DNA of 64,000 bases, taken from contig NZ_MUHD01000029.1 in the NCBI RefSeq assembly GCF_002217395.1, positions 80,115-144,114 of the forward strand, read 5' to 3'. Both the position numbers and the translations under genes were made by a program. The notes below the pieces were generated by a model. It worked only from the letters and a program-made list of their open reading frames with translations, was not told the origin of the DNA and made no database searches. Each line of letters starts with the position of its first letter. The first letter of the stretch is position 1. Below are positions 8,452-15,519 of this stretch, piece by piece. Origin of the DNA: Flavobacterium plurextorum (GTDB lineage Bacteria; Bacteroidota; Bacteroidia; Flavobacteriales; Flavobacteriaceae).

Positions 8452-8937
8452 ATGAAAACAAGTTTTATGAAAACAAAAGCGTTTATTGAAATAGGTAATG
8501 ACGGAACTTATAGCGTGTATATTGAAAATAGTACCTTGAATTACGGTATACACGGAACTGGTAAAACTGTAAAAGAAGCTGTAGAGGATTTTTTAAATTC
8601 ATATCAGGAAATGAAAGATTTTTATAATGAAAAGGGGAAGGAGTTTATCGAAACAACTTTTGAGTTTCAGTTCGATGTGGCTTCTTTTCTAAAGTATATG
8701 GAGATATTTCATGCAGAATCAGACATACTCGAAGATGATGAATTAGGTTTATTGATTAAAGATTTTGAGAGTAAAGATTATTTAACGGTTGAAAGGGTTC
8801 TAAAAGCGCTAAATGTTAACTTAGTTGAGAATGATAACATTTTAGATAATATTAAAACAGGGTTGGAAGAAATGAAATTCTTTAAAAATGGAAATTTAAA
8901 AACGACTCCAGCTAAAGATTTTCTAAATGAATTATAA
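8452..8937 (+). CDS. HicB-like antitoxin/regulator
   Basis: About 161 aa from the ATG at 8452. A GTG at 8410 would place the start inside the operator-like repeats, and ATG 8467 is also possible. The N-terminal fold AFIEIGNDGTYSVYIENSTLNYGIHGTGKTVKEAVEDF matches the HicB-type partial RNase-H fold, and the following FEFQFDVASFLKYMEIF is typical of Bacteroidota HicB-like proteins. The C-terminal 70 residues are not the usual helix-turn-helix and end in LKTTPAKDFLNEL. No HicA toxin gene is adjacent. Confidence 0.6.
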   Translation: MKTSFMKTKAFIEIGNDGTYSVYIENSTLNYGIHGTGKTVKEAVEDFLNSYQEMKDFYNEKGKEFIETTFEFQFDVASFLKYMEIFHAESDILEDDELGLLIKDFESKDYLTVERVLKALNVNLVENDNILDNIKTGLEEMKFFKNGNLKTTPAKDFLNEL

Positions 8938-8955
8938 AATAGAATTATCCTTAAA

Positions 8956-8975
8956 AATGCACATTTACACTCGTA
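8956..8975 (+). repeat. Right copy of the 20-bp direct repeat
   Basis: AATGCACATTTACACTCGTA matches the copy at 7498-7517 at 19 of 20 positions. It starts 18 bp after the HicB-like stop codon, so the two copies enclose a 1.4-kb block of three small genes. Confidence 0.65.
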
Positions 8976-9083
8976 GAATAAAATAGATATTCTCTAACTT
9001 GTCTGAAATTAATTATTTGAAACCAAGATATTTATTATATTAGCTTGAATGAATTAGTAAATTTATGACACGAAGCTTGTAGG

Positions 9084-9097
9084 GTATAATATTATAC
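9084..9097. promoter_or_regulatory. Perfect palindrome GTATAATATTATAC
   Basis: A 14-bp perfect palindrome 46 bp upstream of the gene at 9143. It may be an operator or simply AT-rich promoter DNA; the TATAAT-like core could also serve as a promoter element. Confidence 0.3.
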
Positions 9098-9142
9098 TGT
9101 TTTATGGTTCGTATAAATAATTTATGCACAAGTTAAAAATAG

Positions 9143-10111
9143 ATGATGCAAAAAATACTTTTAGAAGTCAAAAAAAAAGCGGAGAAAAAATTACGCAAAT
9201 GCATGTTTGATAATTGTTCTAATCAAGCAATCAAATCCCACGTATTGCAAAAAAATGGAATTCTTCGAGAAATTTCTGAAAACAATCATTTAATACAATT
9301 GGTCTCAGCAAATCCATTTGAAATGCAAGAAAAAGGGATTTCAGATTTCAAATTAGTTGGTATAAATGATGTTTATACTTTTAAGGGATTTTGTAGTGAC
9401 CATGATTCGGAAGTATTTAAATCAATCGAAAATGAAAATGAAATTGATTTTCAAAATAAAGCTCAACAAGCATTGTTTTGTTATCGTGGATTATGCCAAG
9501 AGATTAGGCGAAAAGAGATTGCAAATGAATGGATTATTGATTTAAAACCACATTTTCCTTATCAATATTTGTCGTTGATTACTTCACTGTCTGATGGCTT
9601 TATTGATGGTATAAGCAATTTAACTTTTTTTAAAACTGAATTAGAAAAATGCATAATTTCCTCCAATTATGATCAATTTATTTTTGAAACTATAAAAATT
9701 CCTAAAATAGATCTATGTGTTTCAGTTCCTCTAAATATTGGAAATCTTGAAATTCCAAAAGATAACGATTATGAAAAATGGAGAAATGAAAATAAAATTG
9801 TTCCAACCTCATTCATCAATTTATTTCCGAAAGAAAATGAAAATTATGTAATAATCGGGTTTCATAAAGACTACCCTTGTAATTGGACCAGTAATTTTAT
9901 CGAAATAATGAAAACAGCTAATCGAGAAGAAATTTTTAAAGAAATTAGTGATTTATTGACTTTGCGATTAGAATTTTGGACAATGTCTAAATCGCTTTTT
10001 GATAAAATACCGCAAATAAAGATTGCCGAATATAAATTTCTATTTTCACAAAATGTATTCGATCATAGTCCTGAGCTAAAAACTGATCTAAATTTTTTTG
10101 AAAACATATAG
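9143..10111 (+). CDS. Cargo protein with Cys/His treble-clef-like motif
   Basis: 322 aa. A metal-binding pattern opens the protein: C20MFDNC25..AIKSHVLQ (His33), followed later by FKGFCSDHDSEVFKSIE. This CxxxxC...SH...CxxHD arrangement recalls HNH-like or other treble-clef zinc folds found in uncharacterised accessory-region proteins. The remaining 200 residues are not recognised. It stands alone in the island with its own upstream palindrome. A nuclease or defense role is possible, but this is inference only. Confidence 0.5.
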   Translation: MMQKILLEVKKKAEKKLRKCMFDNCSNQAIKSHVLQKNGILREISENNHLIQLVSANPFEMQEKGISDFKLVGINDVYTFKGFCSDHDSEVFKSIENENEIDFQNKAQQALFCYRGLCQEIRRKEIANEWIIDLKPHFPYQYLSLITSLSDGFIDGISNLTFFKTELEKCIISSNYDQFIFETIKIPKIDLCVSVPLNIGNLEIPKDNDYEKWRNENKIVPTSFINLFPKENENYVIIGFHKDYPCNWTSNFIEIMKTANREEIFKEISDLLTLRLEFWTMSKSLFDKIPQIKIAEYKFLFSQNVFDHSPELKTDLNFFENI

Positions 10112-10199
10112 CTAAGTGCCTAAAAAATAGTTCTGATTGTTTTTTGGAATTTGTAGGTACAAGATAAATAATCCCAAGAGAGGGGCTAACAAGTGTATT

Positions 10200-10769
10200 A
10201 TGAAAGATATGTACGAAGATGTTAAGACTGGAATTGACCGATTTATATTGCAACAAAAAAATTGTTGTAAAATTGGTTGTGCATTTTGTTGTTATCAGAC
10301 AATTGAAGTAATAGATATTGAAATTGATGCAATCAAAGATTTCTTAGTCAATAAAATTGATGAAATAACAAAAGAGAAAATAAAAGAAAACTTAAAAGAG
10401 TATTTCATTTTTTTTAATAAAAACACTCCCAATAATAAAATTTTAGATGAACATGATTTAATTAACCATTTTCAAGACATTGCTAACACTTCAAAATGTA
10501 AATGTCCTTTGTTAATAGAAAATAAGTGTAGTATATACGAGGGAAGACCATTGGCATGTAGAATCCATGTTGTAGAAAAAAATCCAGAAATATGCGAAGC
10601 CGAGCCTTATAGGGATTCAGCCCCTCTTGCAATAAATGTGAGAGGAAGTCTATTGCAATATGTTTTATCAAAAAAGAAAACCTATATAATTCCTTTGGCA
10701 TATTTAATAGCAGAAGCATTAATGCCTGAAATGGAATTAAAGCCAATTAAAAAATTATATATGAATTAA
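10200..10769 (+). CDS. YkgJ-family cysteine cluster protein
   Basis: About 189 aa from ATG 10200; the frame is open further upstream but without similarity. Cysteine motifs CCKIGCAFCC and CKCPLLIENKCSIYEGRPLACR are characteristic of the PF03692 zinc- or iron-chelating cysteine cluster family. The biochemical role is unknown in general. It is the last island gene before the tRNA-Leu locus. Confidence 0.8.
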   Translation: MKDMYEDVKTGIDRFILQQKNCCKIGCAFCCYQTIEVIDIEIDAIKDFLVNKIDEITKEKIKENLKEYFIFFNKNTPNNKILDEHDLINHFQDIANTSKCKCPLLIENKCSIYEGRPLACRIHVVEKNPEICEAEPYRDSAPLAINVRGSLLQYVLSKKKTYIIPLAYLIAEALMPEMELKPIKKLYMN

Positions 10770-10856
10770 CCCTCTGCTAGTATTTTTTATATTGATTTGC
10801 TAAAATTAAGGATAAGTGGTTTAGAATTTAGCCACCTTTCCGACCACCCTAAAAAG

Positions 10857-10895
10857 TAAAAACCTCTGAAAATCAATTGATTTCAGAGGTTTTAA
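10857..10895 (-). terminator. Terminator downstream of tRNA-Leu
   Basis: CCTCTGAAAATCAA (10863-10876) pairs with TTGATTTCAGAGG (10877-10889) with a single bulged A. On the minus strand the stem is followed by a T-run, so it fits termination of the tRNA-Leu transcript. It may also act on the plus strand. Confidence 0.65.
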
Positions 10896-10896
10896 G

Positions 10897-10976
10897 TACC
10901 CGGAGCCGGAGTCGAACCGGCACGGTTTCCCACAGGTGTTTGAGACCAGCGCGTCTACCAATTCCGCCATCCGGGC
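10897..10976 (-). tRNA. tRNA-Leu (anticodon CAA)
   Basis: On the minus strand the gene begins GCCCGGA and ends TCCGGGT plus discriminator A, a complete 7-bp acceptor stem with a terminal G-U pair. The anticodon loop CTCAAAC gives anticodon CAA (decoding UUG), with one mismatch in the 5-bp anticodon stem. A type II variable arm and a GCCGG/CCGGC T stem are present. CCA is not encoded. The 3' end faces the accessory island, the usual polarity for integration into a tRNA gene. Confidence 0.93.
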
Positions 10977-11062
10977 TTAGCAGACGAAAAAACAACTAAT
11001 AAATCAATTGTTTTAACGCAATAGAATGAAGTCATAAATGGCGTCATTCCTTTAACACGGTG

Positions 11063-11089
11063 CAAATGTAAAAAATAAATTTAAACCAA
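11063..11089 (-). promoter_or_regulatory. Promoter for tRNA-Leu
   Basis: On the minus strand TACATTTG (complement of 11063-11070) is preceded by TTG (complement of 11087-11089) with 16 nt between. This fits the Bacteroidota TTG...TAnnTTTG consensus, although the spacer is short. Confidence 0.5.
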
Positions 11090-11136
11090 CTACTAAAAAT
11101 ACTTAAATTTTTCCTTTCAGTGTCCAATAAATTTTA

Positions 11137-11144
11137 TAAATTTG
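11137..11144 (+). promoter_or_regulatory. Promoter -7 element for prs
   Basis: TAAATTTG matches the Bacteroidota -7 box TAnnTTTG exactly. It points toward prs and predicts a leader of roughly 115 nt. No clear -33 TTG is present. It is arranged divergently with the tRNA-Leu promoter. Confidence 0.5.
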
Positions 11145-11267
11145 CACCTCGTTAAAACGACGCACACACAACTAACTACACCCGAGGCATTTATGCAGGT
11201 TTTGCTTTACCAAAAATGATAAAGCCAAATTGTACAGAGCGCAGCGGAGCAAAAACAACAAATTATA

Positions 11268-12209
11268 ATGTCGCACCTAGAACCAGAAGCTAAAATTTTT
11301 GCTTGTTCACAAAGTGTTTATCTTGCAGAAAAAATTGCAGAACAATACGGAATTCCGTTAGGAAAAGTAACGATGTCAACGTACAGTGATGGAGAATTTC
11401 AGCCGTCTTACGAAGAGTCAATTAGAGGATTACGCGTTTTTATCGTGTGCTCAACATTTCCAACTGCTGATAATTTGATGGAATTGTTATTAATGATTGA
11501 TGCTGCAAAACGCGCATCAGCAAGACACATTACAGCTGTTATGCCTTATTTTGGTTGGGCAAGACAAGATAGAAAAGATAAACCAAGAGTTCCAATTGGA
11601 GCTAAGTTAGTAGCTAATTTATTAGATGCTGCAGGAGCGACAAGAGTAATGACAATGGATTTGCATGCAGATCAGATCCAAGGATTTTTCGAAAAACCAG
11701 TAGATCATTTATTCGCATCTACAATCTTTTTACCGTATGTAGAAAGTTTAAAATTAGAAAATCTAACCATTGCATCTCCAGATATGGGAGGTTCAAAAAG
11801 AGCATATGCTTACTCTAAGTTTTTAGAATCAGATGTAGTAATCTGTTACAAACAAAGAAAAGCAGCCAACGTTATCGACACTATGGAATTGATTGGTGAG
11901 GTAAAAGGTCGTAACGTAATATTAGTAGACGACATGATCGATACAGGTGGAACTTTAGCAAAAGCTGCAGACCTAATGATCGAAAAAGGAGCGTTAAGCG
12001 TTAGAGCAATTTGTACACACGCTATATTATCTGGCAGTGCGTATGAGAAAATTGAAAATTCAAAATTGACAGAATTAATCGTTACAGATTCAATTCCGTT
12101 AAAGAAAAAATCAAAGAAAATAAAAGTAGTGAGTTGTGCACCGCTTTTTGCAGAAGTTATGCACATGGTGCACCACAACAATTCCATTAGTGGAAAATTT
12201 ATAATGTAA
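11268..12209 (+). CDS. prs: Ribose-phosphate pyrophosphokinase
   Basis: 313 aa, the standard length of PRPP synthase. It makes PRPP from ribose 5-phosphate and ATP for nucleotide, His and Trp synthesis. Visible signatures are TMDLHADQIQGFF (the metal and ribose-5-phosphate region) and VILVDDMIDTGGTL (the PRPP loop). Transcription starts about 115 nt upstream. The order prs-rplY-pth is a conserved neighbourhood; rplY follows after a repeat-rich 120-bp spacer. Confidence 0.97.
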   Translation: MSHLEPEAKIFACSQSVYLAEKIAEQYGIPLGKVTMSTYSDGEFQPSYEESIRGLRVFIVCSTFPTADNLMELLLMIDAAKRASARHITAVMPYFGWARQDRKDKPRVPIGAKLVANLLDAAGATRVMTMDLHADQIQGFFEKPVDHLFASTIFLPYVESLKLENLTIASPDMGGSKRAYAYSKFLESDVVICYKQRKAANVIDTMELIGEVKGRNVILVDDMIDTGGTLAKAADLMIEKGALSVRAICTHAILSGSAYEKIENSKLTELIVTDSIPLKKKSKKIKVVSCAPLFAEVMHMVHHNNSISGKFIM

Positions 12210-12212
12210 AAA

Positions 12213-12297
12213 GCTATACGCTTTAGGCTTTAAGCCATAAGCTATTTCACGATTACAAAATAAGCCTTAAGCCTATTGCTTAAAGCTTACAGCAAAT
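12213..12297. repeat. Imperfect inverted repeat rich in AAGCTT/GGCTTAAGCC-like units
   Basis: The prs-rplY spacer is built from overlapping palindromic units (GCTTTAGGCTTTAAGCC, AAGCCTTAAGCCTATTGC, TTAAAGCTT). The left half roughly mirrors the right half and could fold into one long imperfect hairpin. It could act as terminator or mRNA-end stabiliser, and resembles dispersed REP-like sequence. Confidence 0.5.
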
Positions 12298-12329
12298 AGA
12301 ATATTTATTAATAACTATATTTTTTTACA

Positions 12330-12941
12330 ATGAAATCGATTACAATTAAAGGATCAGAAAGAGAAAGCGTGGGCAAAGTGTCAACTAAAGCCTTACGTAA
12401 TGCTGGACAGGTTCCTTGCGTTTTATACGGAGGAAATCAGGCAGTACACTTCTCAGCAGACGTTACAGCATTCAAAAACTTGGTTTACACTCCAAACGCT
12501 CACACAGTTGTGATCGAACTTGGAAAAGGAAAATCATTCAATGCAATTTTACAAGACATTCAGGTTCACCCTGTATCTGACAAAATTTTACACATTGACT
12601 TCTTTCAATTATTTGATGAGAAAGAAATCACTATGGAAGTTCCAGTAAAAATTGTTGGTACATCTAAAGGTGTTCTTGCAGGTGGTGTTTTACGTTTAAA
12701 CCAACGTAAATTAAAAGTTAAAGCTTTACCAGCAAATCTTCCTGATTTTGTTGAAGCTGATATCACTCCACTTGAAATGGGTAACAAATTATATGTTACT
12801 AAAGTTGGTGCTCCAGAATACAAAATTATGCACCCAGAGAACACAGTTGTTGCTCAAGTAAGAATTTCTCGTGCTGCTATGAAAGCTGCTCAAGAAGCTG
12901 CAAAAGCTGCAAAAGCTCCTGCAAAAGGAAAGAAAAAATAA
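12330..12941 (+). CDS. rplY: 50S ribosomal protein L25 (Ctc type)
   Basis: 203 aa, the long general-stress form with an N-terminal L25 domain (residues 1-90, binds 5S rRNA) and a C-terminal TL5/Ctc domain. Typical features are the N-terminal GSERESVGKVSTKALRNAGQVPCVLYGG and the alanine/lysine-rich tail AKAAKAPAKGKKK. It lies between prs and pth, as in many bacteria, and has its own terminator. Confidence 0.96.
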   Translation: MKSITIKGSERESVGKVSTKALRNAGQVPCVLYGGNQAVHFSADVTAFKNLVYTPNAHTVVIELGKGKSFNAILQDIQVHPVSDKILHIDFFQLFDEKEITMEVPVKIVGTSKGVLAGGVLRLNQRKLKVKALPANLPDFVEADITPLEMGNKLYVTKVGAPEYKIMHPENTVVAQVRISRAAMKAAQEAAKAAKAPAKGKKK

Positions 12942-12960
12942 TTTTTTTCAAATCAATACA

Positions 12961-12992
12961 AAAGCCTCAATCTTACGATTGGGGCTTTTTTT
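12961..12992 (+). terminator. Intrinsic terminator of rplY
   Basis: AAAGCCTCAATC and GATTGGGGCTTT form a 12-bp stem (one G-U) with a TTAC loop and are followed by eight T residues. Confidence 0.85.
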
Positions 12993-13038
12993 TAGCATCT
13001 AAGTTTCTAAGATGCTGAGATACTAAGGTTTTTGGGAG

Positions 13039-13103
13039 AAGGCTTCGACTCCGTTCAGTCTGACAAATATTAGTTATGTCACGCTGAGCGAAGTCGAAGC
13101 CTT
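13039..13103. repeat. REP-like inverted repeat (CTTCGACTCCG...CGAAGTCGAAG)
   Basis: Arms of 27 nt (13039-13065 and 13077-13103) pair with four mismatches around an 11-nt loop. The core GGCTTCGACT / AGTCGAAGCC is GC-richer than its surroundings. It is one of several stacked repeat fragments in the 490-bp gene-free stretch 12942-13431, which also holds a small hairpin (AGCATCT...AGATGCT, about 12995-13016), CCTGCCATCCGCTATATC-type sequence (13150-13230) and a TTTGCGAACTTTACGG fragment (about 13341-13357). Confidence 0.6.
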
Positions 13104-13396
13104 TTTTGTAATCAGTTTTTTTAGAAGCAGAAACTCTCCGTTTTTTCAAGACGTGACGTTCCTGCCATCCGCTATATCTTTTCCTTGCTAAAGAAGCAAG
13201 AAAAAGGATACCGCTCCTGTCAGGGCTGGCAAGAAGTTTTGTATTTATAATCCCTGTACTTACTTAGGAAAGCTTGGTAGAAAAAATCCGCGTAAATCCA
13301 TTTAAATCCTTGTCATCCGTGTGCAATTCTTAGCGTAAAACCTTTGCGAACTTTACGGTTAAACCACGACCAGTAAATAATTATCTAATTAACCAA

Positions 13397-13427
13397 TTGC
13401 CACATTCTCTAATTAATCTTACTTTTG
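13397..13427 (+). promoter_or_regulatory. Promoter of pth
   Basis: TTG at 13397-13399, a 20-nt spacer, then TACTTTTG at 13420-13427: an ideal Bacteroidota promoter. The expected start of transcription is near 13434, at or just after the first possible ATG (13432). Confidence 0.7.
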
Positions 13428-13431
13428 CATC

Positions 13432-14109
13432 ATGATAAAATGGATGACAAAACTGTTTTCATCAACACCAAAAGAAGAGAACACAGAAGATAATATGAAA
13501 CCGGAGGTTCACGAACACCAAAAAAACAATCTAAAAAACGTGAGTAAAAAATATTTAATTGTAGGTTTAGGAAATATCGGAGCCGAATACGTAAACACAA
13601 GACATAATATCGGATTTAAAGTATTGGACTTTTTAGCCAAAAAAGAAGGCCTTTCATTTGAAACTGTTAAACTTGGAGCGTTGGCAGAATACAAATTTAA
13701 AGGAAGAACATTTTTGCTTCTTAAGCCAAATACATACATGAATTTGAGCGGAAAAGCAGTGAAATATTGGATGGATAAAGAAAATATACCATTAGAAAAC
13801 ATTCTAGTCATTACAGACGATTTAAATCTGTCATTCGGGACTATCCGAATCAAGCCTAAAGGAAGTGACGGAGGTCATAATGGACTTAAAAACATCAATC
13901 TTGTTTTGAATACACAGCAATATACCCGCTTTAGATTTGGAATCAGTGATCAGTTTAAAAAAGGACAGCAGGTTGATTATGTTTTGGGGGAATGGGATGA
14001 AGAAGAAAAAGCAAAATTGACAGAACGTTTAGAAGTTGCATCAGAAATTATAAAATCTTTTGGTACAGCCGGTCTTGAGAATACGATGACAACCTTTAAT
14101 GGAAAATAA
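13432..14109 (+). CDS. pth: Peptidyl-tRNA hydrolase
   Basis: Releases peptides from prematurely dissociated peptidyl-tRNA. The conserved core begins at KKYLIVGLGNIGAEYVNTRHNIGF, with the catalytic His in NTRHNIG, and includes KPNTYMNLSGKAV and GSDGGHNGLKNI. A charged 38-residue extension precedes the core. The promoter sits so close to ATG 13432 that initiation may really occur at ATG 13444 or 13495, or from a leaderless mRNA. The longest frame is given. Confidence 0.93.
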   Translation: MIKWMTKLFSSTPKEENTEDNMKPEVHEHQKNNLKNVSKKYLIVGLGNIGAEYVNTRHNIGFKVLDFLAKKEGLSFETVKLGALAEYKFKGRTFLLLKPNTYMNLSGKAVKYWMDKENIPLENILVITDDLNLSFGTIRIKPKGSDGGHNGLKNINLVLNTQQYTRFRFGISDQFKKGQQVDYVLGEWDEEEKAKLTERLEVASEIIKSFGTAGLENTMTTFNGK

Positions 14110-14205
14110 AGATTATCAGGTGTTTGACTTGATGAAAAATCAATTTATCAATTAATTAAATTGAATTATAACGAAATACTATTTTCAATTCCAAAGTTAA
14201 ATGTC

Positions 14206-14213
14206 TAAATTTG
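14206..14213 (+). promoter_or_regulatory. Promoter -7 element for the superoxide dismutase gene
   Basis: TAAATTTG matches TAnnTTTG and lies 37 nt upstream of the ATG at 14251. Confidence 0.5.
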
Positions 14214-14250
14214 GAATAAATTATTTATAAACCATAAAAATCATAATACC

Positions 14251-14859
14251 ATGGCTTTTGAATTACCACAATTACCTTATGCATATGATGCATTAGAACC
14301 ACATATTGATGCACGTACAATGGAAATTCACCATTCAAAACATCATAATGCATACACTACAAATCTTAATGCTGCTATCGCAGGAACAGATTTAGAAGGA
14401 AAAACAATCGAAAATATCTTAATTAACCTAGATAAAACTAACGCAGCAGTTCGTAACAATGGTGGAGGTTTTTACAACCACAATTTATTCTGGACAGTAA
14501 TGGCTCCAAATGGAGGCGGATTGCCAACAGGTGATTTATTAGCTGCTATCGAAGCTTCTTTTGGAACTTTTGAAGAGTTTAAAGCGAAGTTTGCTAAAGC
14601 TGGTGCAACACAATTTGGTTCAGGATGGGCTTGGTTATGTGTACACAAAGGTGGTAAATTAGACGTTTGTGGAACTCCAAACCAAGATAATCCATTAATG
14701 CCAGAAGTAGGTTGCGGTGGAACTCCAATTTTAGGAATGGACGTTTGGGAGCACGCTTACTATTTAAACTACCAAAACAGAAGACCAGATTATATTGAGG
14801 CTTTCTTTAATGTAATCAACTGGACAGAAGTTGCTAGAAGATTTGCTTTAGACAAATAA
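14251..14859 (+). CDS. Superoxide dismutase (Mn/Fe family)
   Basis: 202 aa, the usual length; it dismutates superoxide in the cytoplasm, as no signal peptide is present. Metal ligands are His27 (MEIHHSK), His77 (GGGFYNHNLFW), Asp164 and His168 (GMDVWEHAYY). The Gly-rich segment before His77 and Gln145 in NQDNPL resemble the Mn-type, but metal use cannot be settled from sequence. It is monocistronic, with its own promoter and terminator. Confidence 0.95.
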   Translation: MAFELPQLPYAYDALEPHIDARTMEIHHSKHHNAYTTNLNAAIAGTDLEGKTIENILINLDKTNAAVRNNGGGFYNHNLFWTVMAPNGGGLPTGDLLAAIEASFGTFEEFKAKFAKAGATQFGSGWAWLCVHKGGKLDVCGTPNQDNPLMPEVGCGGTPILGMDVWEHAYYLNYQNRRPDYIEAFFNVINWTEVARRFALDK

Positions 14860-14884
14860 TCTAAAATAGAATAAGAGTAAAGAA

Positions 14885-14921
14885 AAAAGACGGATGACTT
14901 AAAGTTATCCGTCTTTTTTTT
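14885..14921 (+). terminator. Terminator of the superoxide dismutase gene
   Basis: AAAGACGGATGACTT pairs with AGTTATCCGTCTTT (one G-U) and is followed by a run of T residues. It begins about 25 bp after the stop codon. Confidence 0.85.
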
Positions 14922-14981
14922 GTTTCTATATTTTATGTCTTTATCCAGAGTCTTTATTGTGTCTTCTAAAAAAAGGAAAAT

Positions 14982-15052
14982 AAAAAAGGCGGAATCTCTT
15001 CCGCCTTTTTTGCCCCAAATCTACCATAAACTTAACCTACTAATGTTATGGT
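14982..15052 (-). ncRNA. Candidate tandem small RNA, copy A
   Basis: Core of the first 184-bp repeat unit. On the minus strand it starts ACCATAAC (paired with TTATGGT 16 nt later, a 7-bp hairpin), continues through AGATTTGGGGC and ends with a GGCGGAA/TTCCGCC stem followed by TTTTTT. A -7-like box TACATTTA (complement of 15057-15064) sits at the same offset as in copy C. It is predicted from sequence only. Confidence 0.5.
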
Positions 15053-15165
15053 TCAGTAAATGTATGGCGGCTATTCTTGCGAAAAAAACTTTCTAGTTGA
15101 ATGGTAAATATATCCGACAAAGTGGAATAAGAGGAGTGTGTTGAGGTATTTGATTTTACTGCAAT

Positions 15166-15236
15166 AAAAAAGGCAGAATTTCTTCCGCCTTTTTTGCCCC
15201 AAATCTACCATAAACTTAACCTACTAATGTTATGGT
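15166..15236 (-). ncRNA. Candidate tandem small RNA, copy B
   Basis: Second unit of the array, with the same 5' hairpin (ACCATAA/TTATGGT) and 3' terminator stem. One A-C mismatch in the terminator stem (GGCAGAA/TTCCGCC read on the plus strand) weakens it. The -7-like box TACATTTA is the complement of 15241-15248. Confidence 0.45.
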
Positions 15237-15349
15237 TCAGTAAATGTATGGCAGTTATTCTTGTGAAAAAAACTTTCTGGTTGAATGGTAAATATATTCG
15301 ACAAAATGGAATAAAAGGTGCGGGAAGAGATATTTGAGTTTACTCCAAT

Positions 15350-15420
15350 AAAAAAGGTGGAATTGCTTCCACCCTTTTTGCCCCAAATCTACCATAAACT
15401 TAACCTACTAATGTTATGGT
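15350..15420 (-). ncRNA. Candidate tandem small RNA, copy C
   Basis: Third unit and the one with the best promoter. The terminator stem has a compensatory C-G to T-A change relative to copy A (GGTGGAA/TTCCACC), so pairing is kept although the sequence changed. The predicted transcript is about 70 nt: 5' hairpin, single-stranded AGATTTGGGGC, terminator. It lies downstream of purF on the same strand, but has its own promoter. Confidence 0.55.
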
Positions 15421-15424
15421 AGTT

Positions 15425-15455
15425 CAAAAGTATTGTAGCTTTTCATTTTTACCAA
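15425..15455 (-). promoter_or_regulatory. Promoter of small RNA copy C
   Basis: Read on the minus strand: TTG (complement of 15453-15455), a 20-nt spacer, TACTTTTG (complement of 15425-15432). It predicts a transcription start at or near the ACCATAAC 5' end of copy C. Confidence 0.6.
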
Positions 15456-15519
15456 ACAAACAGGATGAACGGCAAAAAAACCGATGAAATGCACAAATTA
15501 ACCTTTTGTTAGTATTTTA

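Larger units (their letters stand above)
14982..15420. repeat. 184-bp tandem repeat, two full copies and one partial
   Basis: Units begin at 14982, 15166 and 15350, exactly 184 bp apart; the third stops after 71 bp. The 71-bp core of each unit (hairpin-terminator plus GCCCCAAATCTACCATAAAC and following bases) is nearly invariant, while the spacer is more diverged. The array fills most of the 660-bp gap between the dismutase gene and purF, which converge. There is no open reading frame of note. Confidence 0.9.

Noticed and set aside
11145..11267. Possible riboswitch in the prs leader, or a shared purine regulatory site with purF
   Set aside because: Both leaders contain ACACACAACT-like stretches, but I see no conserved fold or known aptamer; the similarity is short and low complexity.
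14982..15420. CRISPR-like array
   Set aside because: The repeat period is 184 bp with imperfect repeats, and the spacer between cores is itself repeated; no cas genes. It fits tandem RNA genes instead.
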